A stretch of DNA of 64,000 nt from Seonamhaeicola sp. S2-3 (GTDB taxonomy: Bacteria > Bacteroidota > Bacteroidia > Flavobacteriales > Flavobacteriaceae), in contig NZ_CP019389.1 in NCBI RefSeq assembly GCF_001971785.1, positions 1,065,001 to 1,129,000 on the forward strand, written 5' to 3'. Made by a program: the position numbers and the translations under genes. Below are positions 9,701 to 17,762 of this stretch, in pieces. The notes under the pieces were generated by a model. It did no database searches, was not told the origin of the DNA, and worked only from the letters and a program-made list of their open reading frames with translations. Every line of letters begins with the position of its first letter. The stretch's first letter is position 1.

Positions 9701-9790
9701 TTTATCACTTTGATTTTCGGCTTTAAACGTTTGGTTTTTGGCCCAATATTCTTGCCATTTGGCTTCTATTTCGTTGAAATTGTAATTCAT
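6716..9790 (-). CDS. leuS: leucine--tRNA ligase
   Basis: Charges tRNA-Leu with leucine. Class I synthetase: HIGH-type motif HVGH at residues 48-51 after PYPSGAGL, editing (CP1) domain with TTRPDTIFG, and KMSKS at about 785-789. 1024 residues, clearly longer than the roughly 860 of the E. coli enzyme. Extra length sits at about 145-180 (acidic insert with a CDDDVESFTAEDW segment) and in a large insert at about 660-765 just before KMSKS, the position of the leucine-specific domain. In CP1, just before TTRPDT, a short stretch of the gene (about 8890-8925) matches a dispersed repeat. Monocistronic; a TAAATTTG -7 box lies at the complement of 9891-9898. Confidence 0.97.
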   Translation of the reverse strand: MNYNFNEIEAKWQEYWAKNQTFKAENQSDKPKYYVLDMFPYPSGAGLHVGHPLGYIASDIYARYKRHKGFNVLHPQGYDSFGLPAEQYAIQTGQHPAITTAENIKTYRRQLDQIGFSFDWSREVRTSDPKYYKWTQWIFIQLFNSWYNYETNKAEDISALIKIFEVEGNTNVNAACDDDVESFTAEDWNGFDTTKKQKILLQYRLTYLAETEVNWCPALGTVLANDEIVNGVSERGGHPVIGKKMTQWSMRISAYAERLLQGLETIDWTDSLKESQRNWIGKSVGASVTFNVISSETTQSHTIEVFTTRPDTIFGVSFMTLAPEHELVSKITTPEQKEAVEAYVEATAKRSERDRMADVKTISGVFTGAYAEHPFTKEPIPIWIGDYVLASYGTGAVMAVPCGDQRDYDFAKHFNIPIPNIFEGVDISEQAFADKEKTIIANSDFINGMNYKKATKRVIYELEQIGHGKGKTNYRLRDAVFSRQRYWGEPFPVYYVDGLPQMIDTKYLPIELPEVEKYLPTETGEPPLGNATKWAWDTVNNKVVENEKIDNKTVFPLELNTMPGWAGSSQYFNRYMDPHNDEAIFSKEAIDYWQQVDLYIGGSEHATGHLLYSRFWQKFMFDKGYVNHDEFAKKLINQGMILGTSAFVARFSGYYKIGVYVSNENETNKEPLLKDNPIMEVSTEKGVLYVSSGITDDLELLKSETKQIVLDNFKKKIDLTSSFDFEIDLKIEFIDYQLDFIHSDVSFVNSSDELDVEAFKNWREEFMRAKYLFEADGTFKVKREVEKMSKSKYNVVNPDQICVDYGADSLRLYEMFLGPLEQYKPWNTAGITGVHGFLKKLWKLYFDDNGLKVTDAEPTKDNLKTLHKTIKKVEEDIENFSFNTSVSTFMIAVNELTSQKCTSKAILQPLLVLISPYAPHVAEQLYACVEFGKYIQPEELPSDYKGISDVAFPKFDESYLIESSKVYPISFNGKMRFTMELPLDMSKEDIEKAVMAHEKTQEQLAGRTPKKVIVVPGKIVNIVG
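8890..8925 (-). repeat. dispersed repeat fragment embedded in leuS
   Basis: On the minus strand the coding sequence reads AACGTCATTTCGAGTGAAAC followed by GACGCAATCTC. This is the core of a common flavobacterial repeat and shares GTCAyTTCGAGTGA with the 41-kb tandem array. It is translated in frame as part of the CP1 editing domain. Confidence 0.55.
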
Positions 9791-9947
9791 TTAAACTAAA
9801 TTCTAATTATCGTTAATTACAAGGGTAAAGCTATGATTTTCAATGTATTGAATCACTAAACACCTATCTACAACACACTTTTTGAAGTTGCAAATTTAAG
9901 GAATAGGTATTAAACTGCCTATTAATGTTATATAAGTATTCTAAAAA

Positions 9948-9978
9948 GAAAACATCCTGAGTTACAGGATGTTTTTTT
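9948..9978. terminator. intrinsic terminator of the outer-membrane barrel gene
   Basis: Perfect arms AAAACATCCT / AGGATGTTTT around a 7-nt loop, with A-rich and T-rich flanks. On the minus strand it follows the barrel-protein stop codon. Confidence 0.8.
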
Positions 9979-10002
9979 AAGGTTTATATAAGAAAATTAG
10001 CT

Positions 10003-10560
10003 TTAAAACTTATACCCTAAAGCCAATTGAAAGACGCTATTTTTAATATCTGGATTTTCTACAACTGTTGTAATACCATAATTATATCTTAGTTGAGCAA
10101 ACATATTTGCCCCAAAATTATAACCCAAACCTAAGTTTGCACTAAAATCGAAACTTGAGGCGTCGGTATCAGCATCGGGGATGCTACTATCGTTATAGTC
10201 TCCCTTATCATCTACCAAAAAAGAAAATTGAGGGCCAACTTCCACACTAAAATTTTCGGCTACATAAAATTTTGCCAATACTGGAACCGCGATATAGTCG
10301 AGTTTAACTTTAACAATATCTTCGGCTTCAGAACCTTGTCTTGTATACAACAACTCTGGCTGTAGTGAGAATTTGTCGCTGAATGCAATTTCAGAAATCA
10401 ATCCTGCTTGAAGCCCTATTAAAGCATTTCTATCGGCATCGCCTCCAGAAAAATTAGCAATATTAATCCCTGCTTTGGCACCAAAAGTTACCTCTTGAGC
10501 AGTTGATTGTAGTGAAATTCCCAAAGCAGCAATTGCTAAAACAATACATAATTTTTTCAT
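10003..10560 (-). CDS. outer-membrane beta-barrel protein (PorT / OMP_b-brl_2 type)
   Basis: 185 residues. Signal peptide of about 21 residues ending in STAQ. The rest consists of alternating-residue beta strands with a start typical of the family (VTFGAKAGINIANFSGG) and a C-terminal strand ending in aromatic residue (FQLALGYKF). This is the small eight-stranded barrel domain common in Bacteroidota. Function is not known for most members; T9SS PorT belongs to the same fold, but nothing here identifies this copy as PorT. Monocistronic with a strong terminator. Confidence 0.88.
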   Translation of the reverse strand: MKKLCIVLAIAALGISLQSTAQEVTFGAKAGINIANFSGGDADRNALIGLQAGLISEIAFSDKFSLQPELLYTRQGSEAEDIVKVKLDYIAVPVLAKFYVAENFSVEVGPQFSFLVDDKGDYNDSSIPDADTDASSFDFSANLGLGYNFGANMFAQLRYNYGITTVVENPDIKNSVFQLALGYKF

Positions 10561-10762
10561 AATAGTTTAAAGTTTAAATTAGGGTTTGCTATTTTCCAAG
10601 AACTGTGCCAAATAAAAATAATCATTTGTTTTACCCAACAGAAACACCTGCAGGTTTACACTAATTATTTAATAGATTTTTATTGATTATAAAGTTATTT
10701 TTAAATATTACTTTTGCTTCTTTTTAGAAAATTATACTGTTTCATTTTTTTACTAATTTCTA

Positions 10763-11701
10763 TTGTTAAACAACAAGTACAAAGCACATTTAGCGCTACT
10801 TGGAGCTAATATAATTTACGGCGCCAATTATATTATAGCTAAAGGTATTATGCCCGATAAAATTTCGCCAACGGCTTTTGTTTTTATAAGGCTTTCTTGT
10901 TGCGCGCTACTATTCTGGGTTGTTAAGCTTTTGTTTATTAAAGAAAATGTTGAGAAAAAAGACTTTTTTATGCTTGCGCTATGTGGACTTTTTGGAGGAG
11001 CAGCCAATCAAATGTTATTTTTTCATGGCATTAATTTAACATCACCTATTGATGCTTCTATAATTCAAACAGCAACGCCTGTTTTAGTTTTAATTTTTAG
11101 CGTTATTATTTTAAAAGAACGTATTACTAAAAACAAGATACTAGGAATAACCTTAGCTGCTACTGGTGCTATTTTTTTAATTTTATACGGAAACAAAGCT
11201 GTTGGTACCAGCTCGTTTCTTGGTAATTTATTTATATTACTAAACGCTTGTAGCTACGGACTTTACTTAGTTCTAGCCAAAACACTAATGAAAAAATACC
11301 ATGCCATTACTGTTGCTAGTTGGCTATTTCTATTTGGGTTTCTTTACATATTTCCCTTTGGAATTTCAGATATTTTAAACACCAATTTTGAAGCCTTTAC
11401 CACAAATACATACCTAACCATAGGCTATGTTGTTTTGTTTACTACGTTTTTTGCTTATTTATTCAATATTTATGCACTTAACCACCTAGCCCCATCAGTA
11501 ACCAGTAGCTATGTTTATTTACAACCTGTGGTTAGCTTTTTATTAGTTAGTATTTTAGCCTATCTTTTTGCTCTAAACCAATATGCCCAAGATATTAATT
11601 TGATTAAGATTTTAAGCTGCGTTTTAGTAGCTATTGGTGTTTATATTATTAGCAAGCCAAAAAAAAAAAACGATAAAAAAAGAACTATAGTAAAAGATTA
11701 A
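10763..11701 (+). CDS. EamA/DMT family transporter
   Basis: 312 residues with ten predicted membrane helices arranged as two EamA repeats (about 8-142 and 155-300), the standard drug/metabolite transporter layout. The start is TTG at 10763: no ATG occurs in frame before residue 30, and the first conserved helix (ALLGANIIYGANYIIAKG) requires the TTG start. The C-terminus is a lysine-rich tail. Substrate unknown. It opens a plus-strand run with ftsX and the DUF3098 gene, with 64 and 72 nt spacing. Confidence 0.9.
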   Translation: MLNNKYKAHLALLGANIIYGANYIIAKGIMPDKISPTAFVFIRLSCCALLFWVVKLLFIKENVEKKDFFMLALCGLFGGAANQMLFFHGINLTSPIDASIIQTATPVLVLIFSVIILKERITKNKILGITLAATGAIFLILYGNKAVGTSSFLGNLFILLNACSYGLYLVLAKTLMKKYHAITVASWLFLFGFLYIFPFGISDILNTNFEAFTTNTYLTIGYVVLFTTFFAYLFNIYALNHLAPSVTSSYVYLQPVVSFLLVSILAYLFALNQYAQDINLIKILSCVLVAIGVYIISKPKKKNDKKRTIVKD

Positions 11702-11765
11702 GCGTTGTTGCTAATATAGAATAAGAATACTTTATTATTTTTACATTATTAATCCAAAAACATTT

Positions 11766-12644
11766 ATGAGCTCATACTTTGAAAAACAACAAAAGCGCCG
11801 ACTTATCTCTTCTTATTTCTCTGTAGTTTTAAGTATTGCCTTAGTATTGTTTTTACTGGGATTATTGGGTATTATTTTAATTAATGCTAAAAAAGTATCT
11901 GATCATTTTAAAGAACAGGTAGTTGTTACTATTTATTTAAAAGAAAACGCTAAAGACATAGAAATTAAGCAACTTGAAAAAAGTTTAGCTATGAGCGATT
12001 ATGTTAAATCTATTGAATACGTTAGTAAAGAACAAGCTGCCGAATTTATGAAAGCCGAAACGGGTGAAGATTTTATGGACTTTGTTGGTTACAATCCGTT
12101 ACAAAATTCTATAGACGTTTACTTAAAAGCCGATTACGTAACCTCTGAATATTTAGAAACCGTATCTGTAGAGGCTTTAAACAAAAAATTTGTTGATGAA
12201 GTAAGCTATGATAATGACTTGGTAAACTTAATGAACGATAACGTAAAAAAAATAAGTTTTTGGGTATTGGTAATTAGTGCCCTTTTTACTGTAATAGCCG
12301 TATTGCTTATTAACAGCTCATTACGTTTATCTGTTTACTCTAAACGTTTTACTATAAAAACCATGCAAATGGTTGGGGCTACAAAACAATTTATACGCAG
12401 ACCATTTATTTGGAAAAGTATACGTTTAGGCATTATTGGTGCCACATTAGCTTTAATAGGAATGGCAGTTGTTTTTTATTATTTAAACCAAACTTTTCCA
12501 GAATTAGAACTTTTAGCTAACCCTATTCTTGTAATTTTACTTTTTGTGTTTGTTTTTGGCCTAGGCATTATAATTACATGGATAAGCACCCATTTTGCTA
12601 CCCAACGTTTCTTGAATTTAAGAACAGATGAACTTTACTACTAG
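11766..12644 (+). CDS. ftsX: cell division ABC transporter permease FtsX
   Basis: Membrane component of FtsEX, which couples the divisome to peptidoglycan hydrolase control. 292 residues with the FtsX topology: a cytoplasmic N-terminus, TM1 at about 20-42, an extracellular domain of about 120 residues (VVVTIYLKENAKD..), then three TMs at about 170-190, 220-240 and 258-280 with the FtsX C-terminal signature (MQMVGATKQFIRRPF). The ATPase ftsE is not adjacent in this window. The start ATG gives the expected family N-terminus. Confidence 0.95.
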   Translation: MSSYFEKQQKRRLISSYFSVVLSIALVLFLLGLLGIILINAKKVSDHFKEQVVVTIYLKENAKDIEIKQLEKSLAMSDYVKSIEYVSKEQAAEFMKAETGEDFMDFVGYNPLQNSIDVYLKADYVTSEYLETVSVEALNKKFVDEVSYDNDLVNLMNDNVKKISFWVLVISALFTVIAVLLINSSLRLSVYSKRFTIKTMQMVGATKQFIRRPFIWKSIRLGIIGATLALIGMAVVFYYLNQTFPELELLANPILVILLFVFVFGLGIIITWISTHFATQRFLNLRTDELYY

Positions 12645-12716
12645 CACTAATTTAAAACAGCATTAACACTTAAGTATTAAATAATTCCTTTAATTTGCAA
12701 TTATTCTAAAAGAAAG

Positions 12717-12968
12717 ATGGGAGAAAAAAAACGAAAAGAAGAATCTAAACCAGTTTTTATTTTTGGTAAAAAAAACTATAAATTCATGTTTATTGGATTA
12801 GCGTTTATTGCCATTGGTTTTATTTTAATGTCTGGTGGTGGTAGTGATGACCCTAATGTTTTTAATCCTGAAATTTTTAACTGGAGGCGCATCCGTTTAG
12901 CACCCGCTTTAGTGTTAGCTGGATTTGGTATTCAAATTTATGCTATTCTTTTAAATCCTGATAAATAG
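12717..12968 (+). CDS. DUF3098 small membrane protein
   Basis: 83 residues, with two predicted membrane helices (about 24-40 and 62-78). A charged N-terminus (KKRKEESKPVF) and the conserved FGKKNYKFMFIGLAFIAIGF segment identify the Bacteroidota family DUF3098. The family commonly follows ftsX and precedes uppP-truB, as here, so a link to cell-envelope growth is plausible but unproven. It is 72 nt downstream of ftsX and faces the convergent glycerate kinase gene. Confidence 0.9.
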   Translation: MGEKKRKEESKPVFIFGKKNYKFMFIGLAFIAIGFILMSGGGSDDPNVFNPEIFNWRRIRLAPALVLAGFGIQIYAILLNPDK

Positions 12969-13007
12969 TAGCATTTTACTGAAAAAGTATGAACTTCTTT
13001 TTCTCTT

Positions 13008-14150
13008 TTAAATAGATTCCTGCTTTCGCAGGAATGATAAAGCAAACGTTTCTGCCATTTGTTTTACATAATTATAGCTATTTTTCATGGCATCATCTAA
13101 ATCAGTTGCGTTTTCAATTACAGAACTAGCGTAATTAATTCCCATTTTGGTAGTTTCTTCTTTTGACAACTCTAGCGAACCACAAAAAGCAGCCACTTTA
13201 ATTTGTTGCGCTTTCGCGGAAGTTAACACACCTTGAATGGTTTTTCCAGACATGGTTTGCGTGTCTAATTTACCTTCGCCAGTAATAATCCAATCGGCTT
13301 TAGATATTTTAGTGTCAAAATTTGCTAAATTTTTAATGAGCGTAATACCTGGAGTTAATTCGCCATTTAAAAACAATTTTGAAGCAATACCCATACCACC
13401 AGCTGCACCAGCACCTTTTACACTTTGCACATCAACTTTAAAAGTAGTTTCTAAAAGCTTTGAAAAATCTTGTAAACCTTTATCAAGCATTTTAATATCA
13501 CTTTCTGTAGCTCCTTTTTGTGCGGCATATACATAGGCTGCTCCGTTTTTGCCGTATAATGGGTTGGTAACATCGCAGGCTACACTAAACTTGGTAGTTA
13601 GCAGCTTTGGATGTGCTTTTAAGACTTCTATTTTTTTTATTTCTGAAAGATTAGCACCAATAGGCTTAACCTCTTTATTGTTAGCATTAAAAAACTGAAA
13701 ACCTAATGCTGATGCCATACCAATACCACAATCGTTAGTAGCGCTTCCGCCTATACCTAAAATAATGTGTTTTACCCCTTTATTTAAAGCATCTTTAATT
13801 AACTCGCCTGTACCAAAAGTAGACGCATTTTTACAATTAAACTGTTGTGGTTTTAATAATTTAACACCAGAGGCTTCGGCCATTTCAATGAATGCTATTT
13901 TGGTGTCTTCAGAATATAAATAAGACGCTTCAACAGGTTCAAAAAATGGGTTATTAACCATTAATTTTACCATGTTGCCTTTTAAGTAATAGTTTACAAC
14001 ATCAATAGTACCATCGCCACCATCGGCTAATGGTAATTTTAAAATTTCAACTTCAGGAATAACCGATTTTACACCTTCCTCTACAGCATTACAGAATGCT
14101 ATTCCTGTTAGCGAATTTTTAAACTTATCGGGTGCCACAATTATTTCCAT
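13008..14150 (-). CDS. glycerate kinase (GckA/GarK-type)
   Basis: Phosphorylates D-glycerate, feeding it into lower glycolysis. 380 residues; glycerate kinase type 1 family with the N-terminal IIVAPDKFKNSLT, PLADGGDGT, the glycine-rich GIGGSATNDCG and GAGAAGGMG segments, and a late WIITGEGKLDTQT. The last residues, SFLRKQESI, are encoded by a palindromic repeat (13016-13035) and are probably not part of the ancestral protein. The gene sits as a minus-strand interruption between DUF3098 and uppP. 2-phospho versus 3-phospho product cannot be decided here. Confidence 0.92.
   Translation of the reverse strand: MEIIVAPDKFKNSLTGIAFCNAVEEGVKSVIPEVEILKLPLADGGDGTIDVVNYYLKGNMVKLMVNNPFFEPVEASYLYSEDTKIAFIEMAEASGVKLLKPQQFNCKNASTFGTGELIKDALNKGVKHIILGIGGSATNDCGIGMASALGFQFFNANNKEVKPIGANLSEIKKIEVLKAHPKLLTTKFSVACDVTNPLYGKNGAAYVYAAQKGATESDIKMLDKGLQDFSKLLETTFKVDVQSVKGAGAAGGMGIASKLFLNGELTPGITLIKNLANFDTKISKADWIITGEGKLDTQTMSGKTIQGVLTSAKAQQIKVAAFCGSLELSKEETTKMGINYASSVIENATDLDDAMKNSYNYVKQMAETFALSFLRKQESI
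13016..13035. repeat. short palindromic repeat at the 3' end of the glycerate kinase gene
   Basis: Perfect palindrome ATTCCTGC-TTTC-GCAGGAAT. It overlaps the stop codon region and encodes the C-terminal LRKQESI. The same GCTTTCGC loop core recurs in an imperfect hairpin at about 32046-32070. Confidence 0.65.
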
Positions 14151-14226
14151 ATATTAAAAATACCAAATATTACATCATTAACATATTAAAACACAATTTG
14201 TATTTCTATTTAATTATTTTTGCCCC

Positions 14227-15021
14227 ATGGATACATTAGACGCAATTATTTTAGGTATTATTCAAGGGCTTACAGAGTTCTTACCTGTATCATCTAGCGG
14301 ACATTTAGAATTGGGTAAAGCAATTCTGGGCGACCATTCTGTGCCTGAAGAAAGCTTACTTTTTACCGTAGTACTACACTTTGCAACCGCTTTAAGTACT
14401 ATAGTTATTTTTAGAAAAGACATTTTTGATATTATTAAAGGGATTTTAAAGCTTCAGTGGAATGAAGACATGCAGTTTTTAGTTAAAATTGTTGTATCAA
14501 TGCTACCTGCTGTAATAGTTGGGTTATTTTTTGAAGAACAATTAGAAACCCTTTTTAGTGGTAACATTTTGCTTGTAGGCGCTATGTTAATTGTAACGGC
14601 AGCCCTTTTATTTTTAGCCGATAAAGCTAAAGACACTAACAAAAAAGTAACCTTTAGTAACGCATTTGTTATTGGTATTTCACAAGCCATTGCTATGCTT
14701 CCTGGTATTTCGCGCTCTGGCGCCACTATTTCAACCTCTGTTTTACTTGGTAATGATAAAACTAAAGCTGCGCGTTTTTCATTTTTAATGGTAGTACCTT
14801 TAATTTTTGGGAAAATTGCTAAAGATGTTTTAAGTGGCGATATTTCTATGGAAAGTCAAAACTTTACGGCACTTTCCGTTGGTTTTGTAGCCGCTTTTGT
14901 AGCTGGACTTTTTGCCTGTACTTGGATGATTGCTTTAGTTAAAAAAAGTAAATTATCATACTTTGCTATTTACTGCGTTATTGTGGGGCTTATTGCTATT
15001 ACAGTTTCATTTCTAAATTAA
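14227..15021 (+). CDS. uppP: undecaprenyl-diphosphatase UppP (BacA family)
   Basis: Dephosphorylates undecaprenyl pyrophosphate to recycle the lipid carrier of peptidoglycan synthesis. 264 residues, about eight membrane segments. Both family signature motifs are present: QGLTEFLPVSSSGHLE near the N-terminus and PGISRSGATIS near residue 160. It lies 3 nt before truB and is clearly co-transcribed with it. A -7-type TATTTTTG box at 14215-14222 ends only 4 nt before the ATG, so the mRNA may have almost no leader. Confidence 0.96.
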   Translation: MDTLDAIILGIIQGLTEFLPVSSSGHLELGKAILGDHSVPEESLLFTVVLHFATALSTIVIFRKDIFDIIKGILKLQWNEDMQFLVKIVVSMLPAVIVGLFFEEQLETLFSGNILLVGAMLIVTAALLFLADKAKDTNKKVTFSNAFVIGISQAIAMLPGISRSGATISTSVLLGNDKTKAARFSFLMVVPLIFGKIAKDVLSGDISMESQNFTALSVGFVAAFVAGLFACTWMIALVKKSKLSYFAIYCVIVGLIAITVSFLN

Positions 15022-15024
15022 AAT

Positions 15025-15738
15025 ATGACTGCTGAAGATTTCCTTTCTGGACAAATATTATTAATAGACAAGCCTCTTAACTGGACTTCTTTTCAAGTAG
15101 TTAATAAACTGCGGTGGGAAATTAGACAAGCCTTCAAAATAAAAAAAATAAAAGTTGGGCATGCGGGCACACTCGATCCTTTAGCAACAGGATTATTAAT
15201 TATTTGCACAGGAAAAAAAACCAAAGAAATTAACACTTATCAAGCTCAAATAAAGGAATACACAGGCACTTTTGTTGTAGGCTGTACAACGCCTTCGTTT
15301 GATTTAGAAACCGAAATAAACGAACATTTTCCTACCGAACATATTACCGAAACTTTAATAAACGAAACCACAAAACAATTTATTGGCGATATTGAACAGT
15401 TTCCACCAGTGTTTTCTGCTATAAAAAAAGATGGAAAACGCCTTTATGAATTTGCTAGAGCTGGTGAAGATGTAGAAATAAAACCTAGAAAAGTAACTAT
15501 TTCAGAATTTGAAATTACTAATATTGAAACTTCTACTGCGCTTAGTACAGCTAGTTTAAATATTGACTTTAGAGTGGTTTGTAGTAAAGGCACTTACATA
15601 CGCTCTTTAGCTAACGATTTTGGTAAAGCATTAAACTCTGGCGCACACCTTTCTGCTTTAAGGCGCACTAGAATTGGCAATTTTAATGTTGAAAAAGCTA
15701 CCTCTATTGAAACTTTCATTACTAATTTAAAGAACTAA
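15025..15738 (+). CDS. truB: tRNA pseudouridine(55) synthase TruB
   Basis: Makes pseudouridine 55 in the T-loop of tRNAs. 237 residues. The catalytic Asp51 is in the motif GHAGTLDPLATG, preceded by the family KPLNWTSF segment; later GTYIRSLANDFG is also conserved. The C-terminal PUA domain seen in longer TruB proteins is missing, giving a short Bacteroidota-type enzyme. Second gene of the uppP-truB-TonB-like run. Confidence 0.96.
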   Translation: MTAEDFLSGQILLIDKPLNWTSFQVVNKLRWEIRQAFKIKKIKVGHAGTLDPLATGLLIICTGKKTKEINTYQAQIKEYTGTFVVGCTTPSFDLETEINEHFPTEHITETLINETTKQFIGDIEQFPPVFSAIKKDGKRLYEFARAGEDVEIKPRKVTISEFEITNIETSTALSTASLNIDFRVVCSKGTYIRSLANDFGKALNSGAHLSALRRTRIGNFNVEKATSIETFITNLKN

Positions 15739-15780
15739 AATATTTATTTTTACGTATATTGGATAAACAATTGGTAAAAA

Positions 15781-16503
15781 TTGCATCTCTCAAATCAACA
15801 TAAAGCCCTAGTATTAACCTTTCTTGTAGCAGCAACGGTAGTACTTTCTGTGTTTAGTTTTAGCCTAAAACAACAACAAGAACGTATTGCTGAAAGTTAT
15901 TTCGAATTAGAACCTGAAGAGGAACTTACTGAGGAAGAAATTAAAATTATTGAAGCTTTAGATAAACTAAACAGCTCTAAAGCCGAAACTAATAGCGCTT
16001 TTAACGAAACACAAAAAGCGAATCATTTTGCACAAGCTTATAAAACTATTGCACCACCCGAAGATTATGTTCCTAAAACAAGCGATATAGACAGTGACCA
16101 AGCGTTAAACAATTATAAAGAAAAATATAAAAACAACCACTTAGACGACTTAAATGAAGAAGCGCTCTCTCAATTTGACAAAGTTAATAACGTACTAAAA
16201 AAACAACAAGAAGAAGCCAATAATGCCAATAGCACTATTGGATTCTCTTTAAAAGGAAGAACAAAAGTTTATATACCTATTCCTGTGTATCTTTGTGAAG
16301 TTAACGGAAAAATTGTAGTAAACATAACCGTTAATGCTTCAGGACATGTTATTGATGCTTATGTAAACACCTCATCAAATTCTGATAACGAATGCTTAAT
16401 TGAACACGCTCTAGATTACGCTAAAGAGTCTATATTTAGTGCAGATGCTTCAAAACCAACCCAAATAGGATCTATTACATTTAACTTTATTGGGAAAAAC
16501 TAG
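15781..16503 (+). CDS. TonB-like single-pass protein, unknown
   Basis: 240 residues. One membrane helix at about 9-27, then a long acidic/coiled periplasmic linker (EPEEELTEEEIKIIEALD..), and a C-terminal domain of about 80 residues with a TonB-like beta pattern (NGKIVVNITVNASGHVIDAYV). It resembles proteins annotated as energy transducer TonB in flavobacteria, but the Pro-rich spacer is absent. The start is TTG at 15781; an in-frame stop sits two codons upstream, and no earlier start exists. It follows truB by 42 nt and overlaps the convergent thioredoxin-like gene by 17 nt. Function inferred only from fold. Confidence 0.7.
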   Translation: MHLSNQHKALVLTFLVAATVVLSVFSFSLKQQQERIAESYFELEPEEELTEEEIKIIEALDKLNSSKAETNSAFNETQKANHFAQAYKTIAPPEDYVPKTSDIDSDQALNNYKEKYKNNHLDDLNEEALSQFDKVNNVLKKQQEEANNANSTIGFSLKGRTKVYIPIPVYLCEVNGKIVVNITVNASGHVIDAYVNTSSNSDNECLIEHALDYAKESIFSADASKPTQIGSITFNFIGKN

Positions 16504-17104
16504 GTTGAAATCTGCTTAACATTTCAGCAATATCATCTATTATTGTGTTTCCTTTATCTTTATTATACCAATGTTGTAAATCTTCTTTAAACTCTGGCGT
16601 AAGCTTACCATTTTCAGCTTTAAATCTTTTCACATAATAAGTCGCTTCGCTTGGTCTTGGCCCATAAGTATCTAAAACAGCACCCGTTTCATTGTCAATC
16701 ATAATTAACTTTGGTATTGCCCTGTTTCCATCGGTTAAAAACATATCCATTAATTCAAGATTATCATCTCTTAAAACTACACGCATAGTAATTTTAGGGT
16801 TCAATTCTGCAATTTTATTCAAAACGGGTAAAACGTGGGCAGCATCTCCGCACCAACTTTCTGTAATAACTAACCACGTAACATTAGCATTAAAATCTAA
16901 AAGACGTTTTTTAGATTTGTTGTCTATTTTTAAAGTCTTATCCCAACGCTTCATGCGCCTGTTATTCAACTTAGTAAAGTCTATTTTATCAGCACTTTTA
17001 TCAACTCCAGTAGCGCTTTCCTGTTCTACTAATTTAAGCATTAAACTACGATATGCCTCATAAGACATACTATTTTCTAAACTAGATTTTATAATGTTGT
17101 TCAT
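16487..17104 (-). CDS. thioredoxin-fold protein with WCGDA motif
   Basis: Thioredoxin-family protein in which the active-site CxxC is replaced by WCGDAAH, leaving a single Cys (ITESWCGDAAHVLPVL). This is the Bacteroidota/Firmicutes WCGDA group, whose redox activity is uncertain. The start chosen is ATG at 17104 (MNNIIKSSLENSMSYEAYR), matching relatives. An upstream ATG at 17164 would add 20 residues that look unrelated. A TAATTTTG -7 box at the complement of 17129-17136 lies between the two, favouring the shorter protein of 205 residues. Divergent from tag. Confidence 0.85.
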   Translation of the reverse strand: MNNIIKSSLENSMSYEAYRSLMLKLVEQESATGVDKSADKIDFTKLNNRRMKRWDKTLKIDNKSKKRLLDFNANVTWLVITESWCGDAAHVLPVLNKIAELNPKITMRVVLRDDNLELMDMFLTDGNRAIPKLIMIDNETGAVLDTYGPRPSEATYYVKRFKAENGKLTPEFKEDLQHWYNKDKGNTIIDDIAEMLSRFQPSFSQ

Positions 17105-17195
17105 AACAAATGGTTTTGATGACGGTACAAAATTAGTATCTTGCCGTTCTTTATAAGATGACATTTGTCATACCTAACCAATAAAACTTACATTC

Positions 17196-17762
17196 ATGAA
17201 TATTAAGCAACGGTGTGCTTGGTGTGAAGGTGATGCTCTATATGAAAAATACCATGATGAAGCATGGGGTGTTCCTGTTTATGATGACGCTAAGTTGTTT
17301 GAATTTTTAATACTTGAAACCTTTCAAGCGGGATTAAGCTGGATAACCATTTTACGTAAACGTGAAAATTTTAGAAAAGCATTTGATGATTTTAACTATA
17401 AAAAAATAGCCCAATACAAACAAGATAAAATAGACCAGTTATTACAAGATGCTGGCATAATTAGGAATAAACTAAAAATTAATGCAACGGTTACCAATGC
17501 CCAAGCCTTTATTAAAATACAGAAACAATTTGGTAGCTTTAGCAACTACATTTGGGGTTTTGTTGATGGCAAACCTATAAAAAACAATTTTAAAACTTTA
17601 AATGAAGTTCCTGCAAACACAGCCTTAAGTGATACTATTAGTAAAGATTTAAAAAAACATGGTTTTAAGTTTGTGGGTACCACAGTGGTTTATGCACACA
17701 TGCAGGCAACTGGAATGGTAAACAATCATGTTACAAGCTGTTTTAGATATGATGAAGTATAG
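17196..17762 (+). CDS. tag: DNA-3-methyladenine glycosylase I
   Basis: Excises 3-methyladenine from alkylated DNA (base excision repair). 188 residues, family length. The N-terminal RCAWCEGDALYEKYHDEAWGVPVYDD segment has the zinc-ligand Cys and the conserved Asp/Glu-rich pocket; the FLILETFQAGLSWITIL and C-terminal ATGMVNNHVTSCFR segments, including the zinc His/Cys, are present. The 3' end overlaps the start of the DUF2490 gene. Confidence 0.96.
   Translation: MNIKQRCAWCEGDALYEKYHDEAWGVPVYDDAKLFEFLILETFQAGLSWITILRKRENFRKAFDDFNYKKIAQYKQDKIDQLLQDAGIIRNKLKINATVTNAQAFIKIQKQFGSFSNYIWGFVDGKPIKNNFKTLNEVPANTALSDTISKDLKKHGFKFVGTTVVYAHMQATGMVNNHVTSCFRYDEV

Noticed and set aside
9791-9884. T-box or leader-peptide attenuation before leuS
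   Set aside because: No run of Leu codons, no T-box sequence and no terminator hairpin in the leader.
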